Assembly: GCA_013350335.1 (NCBI GenBank)
Contig: CM023532.1
Span: 88,043,383-88,107,382, forward strand
Length of the DNA stretch: 64,000 nt
Origin: Chimonanthus salicifolius
Lineage: Eukaryota; Streptophyta; Magnoliopsida; Laurales; Calycanthaceae
Reading direction: 5' to 3'
Below are positions 1-11,938 of this stretch, one piece after another (position 1 is the first letter of the stretch; each line of letters opens with the position of its first letter). Position numbers and translations under genes: made by a program. The notes under the pieces are model-generated. The model did not search any database. It was not told the origin of the DNA and worked only from the letters and a program-made list of their open reading frames with translations.

Positions 1-1437
1 CATTGCTTTCTATTCTTAAAACCTTAACCAATTACATCAAAGACCAAATCACCCACCATGGGGTTTGGCCATACTACATGGCCGAACCCTATGGCCCATA
101 ATTTTATTCCAATTACCCCATTCCATGCTTAATTTCATAATTTACATAATGCACATAACCCATTTATTCATTTTCTTACCCTAACCCTAATTCACCCATT
201 TAGGGTTTTCTCCATCTTCCACCCTCTCATTTGATGGGTTTAAACTCCATAGCATAAAATTATCTCCACCATTACATTCATATAAAATAAATTCCAATTC
301 TTAAATCCTAAATCCAAAATTTCTTGTTTAAGAAATACTCACAATCCGACGTCTCCTCCGATTTCCGCCGCTCCCGTCAGTCTCCTTAGCCTCCTCTCTC
401 CTTCCTCTTGATCTTTGATAGGTCAAGATGCTTGATCCATGGTGGCAACCCCTAACCTTAGGATCGGCCAAGGTAGGGTTCAAAATTGAGAGAGGGAAAG
501 GGAGGGGTGATGAGAGGGGAGGTGATAACATCAATCTTAGAGTGATCTCCCTCCATTTTCCATTTCTTTCTTCTCTCCTTGAGCTCTTCTCTTTTCTTTC
601 CTTTATTTTCTTCTTCTTTTCTCCTTCCTAGTGTGGGACGGCAATGGAGTATGAAGAATGGAGAGAAATAAAGAGAGGATAAGAAAATGGGAAAGAAGTC
701 AAGACTTATCCCCATTTTTTTCTTTACATTAAAGACCCCACCAACTCTAAGATATTTAAAAGATCTTTTAATTGCTTTATGGTGGTGGTTATCTAAACCA
801 CCACCAAGCCCCCAACGTGTTTTATTTTTGAATTTGGGATGAGGTGGGTTTTCACCTCTTGGCCCCACTTTGACCACTTCTTAACCACCACTTTAAATAA
901 TTTCATTATTTAATTAATTAGGTAATTACCTTAGGTTAATCCATTTGTAGTTAACCTAACTCCATTACTCCACCCATGGTTGACCAAATCAATCATGGTG
1001 GCCGGCCCCACAAATCATTGGCCCACACGCCACCTCACTTGATGAGGTGGAGGTGGGTCCCACTTGGCCACAACACCTTGATTTAACTCCAAGTAACTTA
1101 GGTGATTTAAATTCATTGAATTCACTCTAAATGGATCACCATTGGGCCCATGGCCCAATTACATTTCCATCTAGCCCATTTACCTTAGAGCTTAACCATC
1201 TTGACCCATTGGGTCCCAAATGGGTATTTGACCCAATTTGACCTCCCATGGTCCAATTGGCCATCATTAACCACTTACATAATTTTAAAATCCACTCCAT
1301 GGTCTATTGGGCCATAATTGGGCCTTTGCCCAAATTTTGACCCATTTACCCCTTTATTCCATAAATTTTTCAATTTTCATCCTTAAAATAAATAATATTC
1401 CCATTTATATTAATTTTAAAAATTCCGGGCCCTTACA
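1..1437 (-). mobile_element. LTR (clade B), left part outside the window
   Basis: On the minus strand this begins TGTAAGGGCCCGGAATTTT at 1437 and runs leftward off the window. It closely matches the solo LTRs at 23952-27727 and 43812-47765 in reverse complement. Within it are the U3 palindrome region near 960-1060 (a CCATGGTTGA-type inverted repeat and a CCACCTCA/TGAGGTGG inverted repeat), a purine/pyrimidine-rich leader at 350-620, a donor-like site (GTGAGT on the minus strand, ending at 342) and one TTCGGCC-type palindrome at about 60-96. It sits inside the LTR that resumes at 1438; the candidate right-hand TSD is CAAAT (1438-1442), but its partner lies off the window. Open frames here overlap on both strands and look non-coding. 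Confidence 0.85.
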
Positions 1438-4400
1438 CAAATTACCATCATCAAAACCATTCACAACCATAGCAATATCTAGTTATTACATATCCATGAA
1501 AATTATCCAAATAACAATATATAAGAATCCATTCCAACACCCAAGCTCCTATGCTTGGCTTTCTTCGCGATCCTCAATCTTTCCCTTTCCTTTTCTTGCG
1601 TCATCCACTAAGGTAGAAGTAGGGCGTTAGATCAATGCGCCCAGTAGGTCTTCTGATTAGGGTTACCACAAGGTTAGTATAAAAACATGCATATATCATA
1701 CTATATGATCATCAAAAACTTATAAAACAATGCTATGTATGTATGCACATGTAATGAGTCCCACCTATCACAATTATACATAGCCATCACTTGACGGGAC
1801 TCTCATCGTCAAGGTAATCCACAGTACTCTTTCGTTTACTCTTGATGGGACTCTCATCATCAAGATATTCCTCTTGGCGGGACTCTCATCGCCTAAGGAG
1901 GACCCACAGTTGCATTACGGTCATTCCGACGGAGTGTGGGCTCCGGTTTCTATATTCATCACCCCATGCCATGCATGAGATGTCAATGAGTACATAATAC
2001 ATGTCATTTGTAAATAAATCATAGCATTCCAATTAACTTGAAAACATAATACTTTATAATAGCTCATAAAATAAAGATAAAACCATATGTAAAATGTGGT
2101 TACAAGGAGGTAGGAAAACCTACAGAAAGTTCACTTAAGTTATCCCTTCTTCTCAATCCGTCACCCTTTCACGACTTGTGCACCGTTCAAGTCCCGTTAC
2201 CTTGTTTATATAACAACAAGTTAATAGCATACCCTTTTGATTTATAATTAAGTTTAAATCCCAAAAACCACCTTGTGGGGTTCAGCCATACCCATGGCCG
2301 AACCTCACCCACTTTGGATTTGATCTTCCTTTTCATTTGATCAATACCATCCATATAACTTACATAAGCACCTTATATTAAATAATATACCTTGGTAGGG
2401 TTCGGCCATACAGCATGGCCGAACCATACCACTTTGGTTTGGACCCCTCTTTCATGTCCTTTTATCATTCATTCCATTATAACTTGTATTTACGGTTTTC
2501 CCGCTAACTAACCCTTGTTTAATTTTTACTTAATAATCAAGGTCCACCATAAATCCATCCACCTTAGTGGAGTTCAGGCCATACAACATGGCCGAGCCTC
2601 ACCAACCTATATTTGGTCTTTTTTAATCCTTCCTTCATAAGATTAATTATCAACCTTCCATCTAATCATATAGCCCTTAACCCTTCAGTTATTGTCATTC
2701 TATGGGGTTCAGCCCTATGCATGCCCAAACCCTATATTTCCTTTTATCCATTAAAATCTTTAACCATCTAAGAATGGTCTTCATAACCCCATCCATTTGA
2801 ATGTTTTAAACCTTTTAAAACCTTTTAAAAACACACACCATACTTAGCAATTGGTGGGGTTCGGCCATACACCATGGCCGAACCTCACCCCTTTTGTTTT
2901 GGTGCTCCCCTTTGTCATCCTTTATGACGAACATAAATATCCAAATCCCTCATTCTTTCAGCTATGTTAAACATTAAAGATTTAATCATAACTCTAACCA
3001 TACTCATTCTCCTTTTATCCCATAAAATTGTCCATGGGGTTCGGCCATGTGCCTATGGTTCTCTTGACTCAATCCTTCCTATAATTATTCATGGTTTTGA
3101 CATAGTAATTTAGCCATAAGAAAAATATGGTTCAGCCTATACATTGGCCGACCCAAGACATACACCTTATCACCATATTTAACACCTTAACACTTCCATA
3201 CCTTGTATGGTTTTTATCTCTCAAAACCATCAAAAATAACCATATACTTATCAAATCCTTTCATGGGGTTCTGCCATCCATTGGCCAACCCAAAACATAC
3301 ATCTTATTTCTAATTAAGATATCTAAAAATCTCCATAATATTGCATGGTTTTTAACTTTCAAAAACCATCAAAATAACCCAATCACTTCATGAGGTTCGG
3401 CCATCCAAAGTGGCAGAACACTATGACCCATTTTTTAACCTTTTTAAACAGCACTATCCAAGGTTTAAACCCTTGATGGATTCGGCCATATCATGGCCAA
3501 ATCATGCTCCCTTTTACCAATTTATTTAACTAAGTTTTTATGAAACACTTACCAATCCTCTTAGCCTCTCTTCTTGTCTTCTGATCCTTGCTTCCTTCCT
3601 TCTTGCTCCCTTAATCCTTTAGCCGATTATGTGCTTGATCAATGGTGAAAACACCAAGGGCTGGTTCAGCCAAGGGGTAGATTTTTGATAGAGGGAGAGA
3701 GATGAGAATTTCTATCTTCTTGAGATGTAGAATTCGGCCAATGGTGTATTACACCTCTTTTGTATATCAGCCCCTTAAACCACTCATTTACCCTCATGAT
3801 TATTGGTATAATCAAAGAGTCCTATGGCTTAACTATGGGACACTTGGCCTAAGCTTAGACCACCCTTTCATCTCCCCACGTTGGGCCTTGGGTTTCCATC
3901 ATGAGATGGAAACCCTCCATGCTCCCAAGGCGATTCTTATCTTAATCCATTGAATTCCATGTATGGAAAACTACTCCCCAAGTACCCAACGTGTGGGACT
4001 TGTCTTTGTGGTGTTTGAGATCAAGGAAACTCCTCACCTCCCACTTGACTCACTTGAATTAATGGTCTCTTTGGTTTCCAATTTAACTCACCCAACTCAT
4101 TAGCTCAACTCACCCAATTTAATACCACTCATTTAATGCACTTGAGTCAACTCCATTGTTTGATTAAAATCCAACTCACTTCAGCCCCAACTCAATATGA
4201 TTTAACTCAACCCTTTTAGCCTCACTTGATGGTCCACTCGATCAACCTGGTCAACATCGGTCAACTAGACCCATTGGGTCCCATTTGAACCTCTTGACCC
4301 AATTAGGCGCCATGACCCATTTATAGGTGGTTTACCCATTTAAATGTGGTTTACATATTTGCATCCAGCCTACCTATTTATCTTCCATTTAATTCCAAAT

Positions 4401-4683
4401 CAATTCAGCCTAACCCAATTAAAATTGAGCTCACCCAATGGTCAAATAAGTCTACCATGACCCATTGGGTCCCAATTGGGTCCTTTGACCCAAATAACCA
4501 CCTTGACCCAATTAGATGTACATTACCCTATTTAATTTAATTTGATCCTTATAATATGTACACTGGGTCTGAATTTGAACAATGGGCCCCACCATTTTCT
4601 CATCTACGATCATATCTTTTTAATTCACCATTCCAATGGCATTTTTGTAAATATTGGTATCTTTGAAAAATCGGGGTGTTACA
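1438..4683 (-). mobile_element. LTR (clade A), interrupted on its left by the LTR at 1-1437
   Basis: Its U3 end is at 4683 (minus strand TGTAACACCCCGATTTTTC). It enters E2 pol just before the conserved SxWGAPV of reverse transcriptase, with AGCAT at 4684-4688 as probable TSD. Its U5 end lies beyond the left edge. Reading leftward from 4683: a U3 rich in ACTCA and GACCCATTGGG repeats (about 4000-4560), a TATA-like GATATACAAAAG near 3757-3770, a donor GTAAGTG at 3552, about ten TTCGGCC palindromes (2275-3500), GGGACTCTCATC hairpins (1790-1900), the CGGAG/CTCCG hairpin (about 1920-1950) and the GGGCGTTAG segment (reverse complement CTAACGCCC) at 1622-1630. I cannot tell whether it is a solo LTR or one end of a full element. 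Confidence 0.85.
2275..3500 (-). repeat. Array of about ten TTCGGCC palindromes in LTR 1438-4683
   Basis: Imperfect palindromes of about 25-30 bp, arms TTCGGCCAT and ATGGCCGAA around a 2-6 base centre, occur near 2278, 2397, 2570, 2704, 2857, 3033 (half), 3128, 3265, 3390 and 3478. Spacing is irregular (about 90-180 bp) and the DNA between copies is AT-rich and not repeated. In RNA each copy would fold into a stem of up to 13 bp. Decayed copies (the one near 3265, for example) show that not all are maintained. Confidence 0.9.
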
Positions 4684-5730
4684 AGCATCGGCTTGGGGAG
4701 CTCCGGTTTTATTTGTGAAGAAGAAGGATGGTTCACTCCATATGTGTGTGGATTACCGAAAACTGAACCAGCTGACGGTCAGAAACAAGTACCCTCTACC
4801 CATGATCGATGATCTATTTGATCAACTTAGAGGTTCTAGTCATTTCTCTAAGATTGACCTGATGTCCGGATACCATCAAATCCGGGTTAGGGAGGAGGAT
4901 ATAGAAAAGACAGCCTCCAAAATGCTGGTATGGACTATATGAGTTCGTAGTCATGCCGTTTGGACTCACCAATGCACCGGCTGTGTTCATGGATCTAATG
5001 AACAGGATTGTCCTGTCCTTACTTGGACCAATTTGTCATTGTATTTATTGATGACATTTTGAATTATTCCAAAACTCAGGAAGAAAGCACCTGAGGATAG
5101 TTCTGGACACTTTGAGGAAGAATGAGTTATATGCCAAAGCCAGCAAGTGTGAATTCTGGCTACCCAAGGTTAACTTCTTGGGACATGTCATATCAGCAGA
5201 AGGTATAGCCGTGGACCCGGCTAAAGTGGCAACAGTGGGAGAATGGAAAGCGCCAAAGAATGTAACCGAGATCCGTAGCTTCTTAGGATTGGCTGGTTAC
5301 TAAAGGAAGTTTATCATGGACTTCTCCAAGATAGCATCTCCACTTACCAGGCTCACTCAGAAATGAGTCAAATTTGAGTGGTCAGATGTGTGCAACCAGA
5401 GGTTTGAGGACCTGAAAGATAGACTTACAACGGCTCCTATTTTAATTTTGCCAAAAAGCGGCAAGGGATATGAAGTACAATGCGACGCTTCAGGAGAGGG
5501 ACTTGGTGCGTCCTCAGTCAAACTCATCGTGTGGTAGCTTATGGTTCAAGACAATTGAAAATACATGAATGCCTCTATCCTACGCATGATCTTGAACTAG
5601 CCGCAATGGTCTTCACTCTCAAAAGCTGGAGACACTATTTATATGGCGAGAAATTTGAAGTGTTTTCAGATCATAAGAGCTTGAAGTACTTGTTTCATCA
5701 GAAAGAGCTCAACCTGAGGTAGCTCAAATG
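4684..5730 (+). pseudogene. E2 pol: reverse transcriptase and start of RNase H, broken
   Basis: Ty3/gypsy reverse transcriptase on the plus strand, starting at [16 protein letters not shown] because an LTR cuts off everything upstream. Visible motifs are [18 protein letters not shown], the first catalytic Asp in [24 protein letters not shown], and a FIDD box with both Asp retained (about 5041-5062). It is dead: frameshifts near 4918 and 5010, a short deletion after the FIDD box (near 5085), a stop in the GY(Y)RKF segment (about 5301), and a stop near 5365. RNase H starts at CDASGEG (about 5480) and is frameshifted at once, then reads on through [11 protein letters not shown] and [11 protein letters not shown] to a stop at 5720. 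The integrase part resumes at 39318. Confidence 0.9.
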
Positions 5731-5731
5731 G

Positions 5732-6068
5732 ATGGAATATCTGCAGGATTATGAGTTTGCACTTCGTTATCATCCTGGCAAGGCGAACAAGGTGGCAGAT
5801 GCCCTCAGCCGCATATCACATGCATCAGTGGCATGTTTGATCAGGACAGAATGGGAGATGCTGAATACCAGACGAGAGTTCAATCTTTACATCAATAACC
5901 ATGGAAGTATGTACAATCTGATCATACGGTCCAACATGGTTACCAAGATTGAATAGGAACAACGGATAGACCCGGAAGTAGAGGAGATATGGGCCAAGAT
6001 GTCTACTGGTGAAGTCATACCGGAATGGGAGTTACGACCAGGACAAGGTCTTGTATTCCGAGGAAGGA
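5732..6068 (+). pseudogene. E2 pol: end of RNase H and link to integrase
   Basis: Reads [20 protein letters not shown] followed by [12 protein letters not shown], the conserved end of gypsy RNase H with its last acidic residue (ADALS). It continues into the linker and the start of integrase (PEWELRPGQGL, FRGR), with a stop at 5954 where homologues read KIEQEQ. The frame is cut at 6068 by a solo LTR; the next codons (YVPKN) are found at 39318 onward, after a duplicated AAGGA. This shows that 6069-39312 is one insertion complex. Confidence 0.9.
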
Positions 6069-7013
6069 TGTAACACCCACCCCTTTTCACTACGCTTTAG
6101 CTTAGAAATCAGAGTCTAATTCTTTTATCTTTTTTTTTTAAATAAAGAGAGTGACAAAGAGCGCGGGGTGTCACGACGCGAGTTAAGCCTGAGCTTCCAA
6201 AGCCCGGCCCTTAACTGGGACAACCCTACTGTGTGCGTGGAACTAAGTCCACGAGGACGGTTCACACGTAGAAGTCAGTTTGCAGGAACATAAACTTAAA
6301 GCGGGGTTATAATAGAATCTATCCTACCAATTTTAGATAGCAAGGCAATTACATCACTTAAATTACTAAAATACCTCAAAATTACAATGTCCAAAATAAA
6401 AGTCCAAACCATAGCACTAGTCTAAGTTATTATAGTCCAACGAGCTAAGCTACTCAAATTACATAACCATGAAATAAACTTAAATAAGTAAGCTAGCTCG
6501 TTCCTCAAGCTCCTACGCTTGGGTCCCATCACGTCCTTCATTTCCGCCATCTCCTGCGTCATCATCTAAGGTAGAAGTAGGGCGTTAGACAACGCGCCCA
6601 GTAGGTGCTCCGAGTAGGGCCAACACATGGATTAGTGATAACAAAACACATAGGTAATAGTATAGCAAAACCATGCAAACAATGCCATGCCATGGGTGTC
6701 ACATGTCATGTGTCCCACCCATCATCCATATCATCATAATACAATGTCCCTCTTGATGGAAAACCCTCATCAAGATATCATAAACAAATAGCATCCCCAT
6801 ATATGTTTATCGGTCGCCCCGACGGAGCATGGACTCCGGTTTCATTTCATCCCTCCCATGCTATGCACGAGACGTAAGTGCAATATGCCATATAATAATA
6901 TTTCAAACCATAGCATTTAAATCCCATCTTAAAACATGTCATTTGATTACCAAAATAAATCAAGTAAAAACATTCATACACACATAATCCATGGCTTACA
7001 ATGAGGTAGGAAT
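6069..7013 (-). mobile_element. Solo LTR in E2 (clade B), U5-side part
   Basis: Starts TGTAACACCCACCCC just after AAGGA (6064-6068). The other half, 36399-39312, ends ATTACA before a second AAGGA (39313-39317), so this is a solo LTR of about 3.9 kb after nested DNA is removed. This part holds the covarying stem-loops (stem A 6182-6216, stem B 6226-6271), the CTGCG acceptor-like site (minus strand, 6554), GGGCGTTAG at about 6581-6590, one CGGAG/CTCCG hairpin near 6810-6840, and the GAGGTAGGAAT segment into which E1 inserted (TSD GGAAT, 7009-7013). Confidence 0.9.
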
Positions 7014-7460
7014 TGTAATGTCCCGCCCTTTCCACCCTTCTGAAAATCAGAGTCTGAAAAATTTCTTTTGAAAGAAACACAGAGTGAACGAGAGCTGGGA
7101 GCGCCACGACGCGAGTTAAGTTCAGACTACTCAAGTCTGAACCTTAACTGGCCACCCATGTGTACATGGACTAGACCATGATAACAAATCACACATGGAA
7201 CTAAACAATAACTTGCGAAATAAACTAGACTAACTGCGGAAATAGAATGAATAGATAGCAAGTAACAGTCTCAATTAATAATTAACATAAAACAACCATC
7301 CATAGTTAATAACCTAATCAAACCATAGCAAAGTGTTAACTTATTACATGTCCATCAATTATAACTCAAACGTCAATAAATAAAAGTCTTGTTCATCAAT
7401 CAAGCGTTTAGGCTTGGCTCCCCTCCCAGTCATCGACCTTTTCTTTCCCTTTCCTTGTAC

Positions 7461-9375
7461 CTACATTATCCTCTAAGGATAGAATTAGGGCGTTAGATCA
7501 ACGCGCCCAGTAGGTTCCCGATCAGGGCTACCACATGGTTAGCATATAAAACATGCATATATGTATCATAGTACATGATCATCAAAAACATATAAAACCA
7601 TGCTATGTATGTATGCTAATGTAATGAGCCCCACCCCATCACACATACATAACCATCACTTGACGGGACTCTCACCGTCAAGGTAAATCATAGTACACTT
7701 TCATTTGGGTCTCACATGATAAGGTAATCCACAGTAATCCTCGTTACCTGTGGAAAGACACTTCATCATTGAGTTGTTTCATATCACTTATTAGTCCTCC
7801 TGGCGGGACTCTCATCGCCTAAGGAGACCAATGTGACACTTATCTTCATGTTACTCCTCCTGGCGGGACTTTCATCACCTAAGGAGGACGATAACTCATA
7901 ATTGCAACACAGCATATCCTCAATCATCATCCCATGTCTATGCATGAGATGGCAATGCATTGTATGTCATTTGTAAATACTTAAACCATCATTCAAAATA
8001 TGATAATAATTGTAAGACAATATCTCATAAAAACCATCATGAAAACAAGTGTAAATGTGGTTACAAGTAGGTAGGAAACCTACTGAAGATTCACTTCAAG
8101 TACTTGATCTTTCTTTAGCGTCACCTGGTCACGACTCGCACATCGTTCAACTTCCAGTACCTTGTCCATATAACAATCAATAAATCATACTATCATTTAC
8201 TTATTCATTTACATCTAAGACCCAACCACATCATGTGGAGTTCGGCCATGCCCATGGCCTAACATCATCAACTTGGGATTTAATCTCCTTTTCCATTTAA
8301 CCAGTTCTTAATTACTTACACCTTTAAACATGTCTTGGTAGGGTTCGGCCATACATCATGGCTGAACCATACCTCCTTGGTTTAACTTTCTTTCATGACC
8401 TTTCTTTATCCATTATCATCCTTATTTACAGCTTTGCCACCATATCAAACAATTGTCATTTTATGGGGTTCGGCCCTATACTTGGCCGAACCTTGTATTC
8501 CCACTTTTCCATCACCAAATGGTTCTCCATTGAAATACTTTAAACCCTTTATAAAATCATGGAAACAATATCAAACACAACCCATGAACTTAGTCCATTT
8601 ATTCCAAAAGCAGCCCATGGGGTTCGGCCATGCACATGGCCGAACCCAATGGTTCTCTTGATCTAATTGGTCCATCATCTACCCATGATTTGAGTTAGTT
8701 AATTTAACCCTAACATTTGACATGGTTCAGCCCTATACCAGCCAGCCAAAAAACAGTAAACATATCCTCATTTAATTCCCACTAAAACATCATACTCTTA
8801 CATGGTTTTTATCACACAAAATCATCTAATATTTTCATGGGGTTCGGCCACCTTGTGTCCATGTTTTGGTTCCTCTTAAATATGTCTTAGATTTCATTTA
8901 GACAAGTAATAATCAGCGTAACATTACTGCATTTTTACCTCTTAAAACATCCAAATAAGTTCATTAACTTGTCCAAAAGACCATAATACTTCATGGGATT
9001 CGGCCATCCAAGATGGCCGATCCCCATGGTCCATTTCATCAATTTTAATCTATGATTTAGACCCATGATACCTTCACTCCTTATGTCATTCAAGTCCATG
9101 TTTTTAACCCTTTTTAAAACATGCATTTGAATCTTAAAGAAACATAAAAAACCAGTCCTCAAAACTTCATGGTTTCTATGTTTCAAAAACATCAAAACCA
9201 ACCAATCTTTTACATGGGGTTCGGCCCTCCATGGTGGCCGAACCCAATGGTCATTTTTACCATTTTAAGACCTCTATTACTCAAGGTTAAAACCTTGGTG
9301 CATTCAGCCATAACCATGGCCCAATACATACCCTTTCTTACAACTTATTTGGCTTGAACACTTAAGAAATCTTAC
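7461..9375 (-). other. Candidate leader intron with palindrome array, E1 3' LTR
   Basis: On the minus strand a donor-like TTTG|GTAAGATTTC starts at 9375. An acceptor-like ATAATGTAG|GTACAAGG ends at 7461, preceded by CTAACGCCC (branch-point-like CTAAC). Between them lie about nine TTCGGCC palindromes (near 8232, 8342, 8465, 8618, 8724, 8840, 8999, 9217 and 9300) and several GAGAGTCC-loop hairpins. The same order of donor, array, branch site and acceptor recurs in other LTR copies here. Splicing is inferred; no transcript can be seen. Confidence 0.5.
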
Positions 9376-9576
9376 CAAATTCCTCTTAGCCTATGATCCT
9401 TGCCTTCTCCCTTCTATTTCTTCCTTTCTTCCTTAATTCTTTGCTGGTTTATGCTTGATTAACTGGTGCCAAAACCTCTACTGTTCAGCCAAGAAAAACG
9501 AACTTGGAGAGAGGGAGAGAGATGAGGATTCCTTAAGGTTTTCTTGTGTGAAAAACGGCCACAAGATGGGTGTATT

Positions 9577-9587
9577 CCTTTTATATA
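9577..9587 (-). promoter_or_regulatory. TATA box of E1 3' LTR promoter
   Basis: The minus strand reads TATATAAAAGG, a strong plant TATA box, about 200 nt upstream of the donor-like GTAAGA at 9375 and just upstream of a pyrimidine-rich leader. Related LTRs have weaker versions at the same place (GATATACAAAAG near 3760, TTTATAAAAG near 42375). Transcription would start near 9550 and run leftward. Confidence 0.65.
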
Positions 9588-10459
9588 ATCAGCCACAACC
9601 TCCATTTATTTCCCTCATAACCTCTTGGCAAAAACGATGGGTCATTGGGTGTCATTCAAGACACCCCTTCACCCAAACGGTGCAACCTTTCATTTCAGCC
9701 CATGCATCTCATGAGATGAGATGCATGCCGCCCAAGCTTGGTGTCCCTTGGCTTTGCCAAGGCACCCTTTCACTCCCAACGGTTGGGATTTATTTCCTAA
9801 GTGTTGTGTGAGATTCAAACACCCTTTCAATATCCATTTAACTCACTTGACTCAAGGCCCTTTTTATTCCAACTCAACTCACCCCACTTAACACACTTAA
9901 TGCATCTCATTTTAATGCATTTGAGTCAACTCATTTTCTTAATTAAAACCCAATGCAATTCAGTCCCAACTCAGCCTGAATTAACTCACACTTGAGCTCA
10001 TTTGAAGGCCCACATGGTCAACCGTGGTCAACTTAGTCAACCCGACCCATTGGGTCCCCAATCAGCCCCTTGACCCGTTTTGACAACTTGACCCATTAAT
10101 GGGCTGATTTTGCCACTTTTTAAATGGTTTTCACTTGTGCATCAAGCCTACCCATTTTTCCTATACCTGATTTCCAATCAGTTCAGCTTGACCCCATTTA
10201 ATTTGAGCTTACACAATGGTCAAATCATCCATTTTGACCCATTGGGTCCAATTGGGCCCTTTGACCCATTTAGCCATTTTCGACCCAATTGATGTTCATT
10301 ACCCATCCAATCAAACTTGACATTTATAATGTGCTCATATGATCTTAATTTGAGCAATGGGCCCCACCATTTCCTTATTTGACATCTCTAAATAATTAAT
10401 TAATCACATCAGGGGCATTTTCGTAATTATCCACTTCATTGAGAAATTGGGGTGTTACA

Positions 10460-10790
10460 ATATAACCCTTTTTTTTAAATTTTCGTCCAGAAAATCGAGT
10501 GAAGTAGGGTTCTCAAATTAAATTACATAAATAATTCGGGGTGAGCTGTTCTCATCTCCGATTCAAGTTCCCATGTGGCCTCTTCATCACCATGTCGGTT
10601 CCATACCACTTTTACGAACTGAATCGCTCTATTTCGCAACACACTTTGTTCGGTCTCCACTATCCTGACCGGCTTCTCGACGTACGTCACGTCGCTTTGT
10701 ACTTCAATATCCTGAACATTCAAAACATGGGACGGATCCGGATTATACTTTCTTAGCATTGACACATGAAACACATCATGTAGAGCGGCT
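10460..10790 (-). pseudogene. E1 chromodomain (C-terminus of pol) and polypurine tract
   Basis: Next to the 3' LTR the plus strand reads AATATAACCC then a T-run, i.e. a minus-strand A/G-rich polypurine tract. The coding end (10523-10774) reads FHVSMLRKYNPDPSHVLNV, then FVKVVWNRHGDEEATWELE, ending in HPELF before the stop. The aromatic and acidic pattern (VVW...EEATWE) is that of the chromodomain C-terminal to chromovirus integrase, which is thought to guide insertion to heterochromatin. The short frame is open, but the link to integrase upstream is shifted near 10780. Confidence 0.88.
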
Positions 10791-11938
10791 ATTGCGAAGG
10801 AAGTGCTAACTGGTAAGCTACATCCCCCATCCTTCTTATGATGGAAAACGGTCCCACATATCTTGGTGACAGTTTTCCTTTCTTGCCAAACCTCATGTGT
10901 CCTTTCCGTGGCGAGACCTTTAAAAATACCATGTCTCCCACTTCAAATTCCAGAAACCGTCTCCTTTTATCAGCATAGCTCTTTTGCCGACTCTGTGCAG
11001 TCAATAAGTGTTGACGTATCAACTTAATTTGTGCGGTAGTCTTTGCGACTAGTTCCGGTCCGATCAATGCAGGTTCTCCAGCCTCTGTCCAACACACTGG
11101 CGACCTACACGGTCTACCATATAATGCCTCGTATGGATCATCTGAAGGCTTGCCTGATAGCTGTTGTTATACGAGAACTCCACCAGTGGTAAGTGGTCCT
11201 CCCATCCTCCTTTGAAATCTAACATACATGCTCTCAGCATGTCTTCCAAGGTTTGTATTGTCCTTTCAGACTGTCCATCAGTCTGTGGATGGAAAGCGGT
11301 GCTAGTCAATAAGTATGTCCCCATGGCTGACTGCATGTTTTGCCATACTCTACCGGTAAAACGGCCATCTCTGTCCGATACTATCGTTCGGGGAATGCCA
11401 TGTAGCCGAATGATCTCTTTAATATACCGCTATCCCAACGTCTCAGATGAATCCGTCATCTTGATAGGAATGAAATGTACGGACTTGGTCAGCCGGTCGA
11501 CTACTACCCATATGGCGTCATTGCCCTTTGAAGACCTCGGCAACCCCGATACAAAGTCCATGGAAATGTGTTCCCATTTCCATTCTGGCACTGCTAAGGG
11601 TTTGAGTAACCCTAGTGGCTTTTGGTGTTCAGTCTTAACTTGCTGACAAGTTAGACAATGTGCCACGAATTCCGCCACATCCCTTTTAGTCCATGCCACC
11701 AATAATGCCTCTTTTGATCATGGTACATTTTGGTGCTGCCCGGATGGATAGAGAGCTTGGACTGATGTGCCTCAATCAGTAGCTCTTTCCTGCATCTCTT
11801 TGGCACATATGTTCTTCCCCGGAATAAAAGACCCTGTCCTGGTCTTAATTCCCATTCCGGCACAACGGTGCCAGTAGACATCTTGGCCAATATGTCCTCC
11901 ACTTCCGGATCCATACGTTGTTCTTGTTCAATCTTAGT
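10789..11938 (-). pseudogene. E1 integrase, broken
   Basis: From 11938 downward: KIEQEQRMDPEVEDILAKM, the zinc-binding His/Cys region (EAHQSKLSIHPG, then CLTCQQVK), the first catalytic Asp in [20 protein letters not shown], loss of frame around 11340-11430 near the second Asp (SDRDGRF region), then [20 protein letters not shown] with the catalytic Glu (SER), and the C-terminal GDMVFLKVSPRKGHMRFGKK segment. Several frameshifts separate four open segments, so no active enzyme is encoded. The N-terminal side is cut at 11938 by a solo LTR; the preceding codons are at 15644 onward. Confidence 0.9.

Larger units (their letters stand above)
7014..10459 (-). mobile_element. E1 3' LTR (clade A, about 3.45 kb, uninterrupted)
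   Basis: A complete long LTR: TGTAATGTCCCGCCC at the left (U5 end) and GGGGTGTTACA at the right (U3 end). The right end is followed by AATATAACCC and a T-run (the polypurine tract on the minus strand) and then the chromodomain, as expected for a 3' LTR. Reading on the minus strand: U3 with ACTCA-rich repeats (9820-10400), TATA box at 9577-9587, a short leader, donor GTAAGA at 9375, a palindrome array (8230-9320), a GTAGGTAGGAAACC segment (8060-8080), GAGAGTCC hairpins (7660-7890), CTAACGCCC and an acceptor-like site at 7461, and U5 with stems A (7115-7153) and B (7156-7200). The first bases differ from the usual TGTAACGCCCC. Confidence 0.93.

Noticed and set aside
458..877. 139-codon open frame in LTR leader DNA
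   Set aside because: Purine/pyrimidine-biased leader of an LTR, open by composition; not preserved in the related LTRs at 24600-24950 and 44450-44820.
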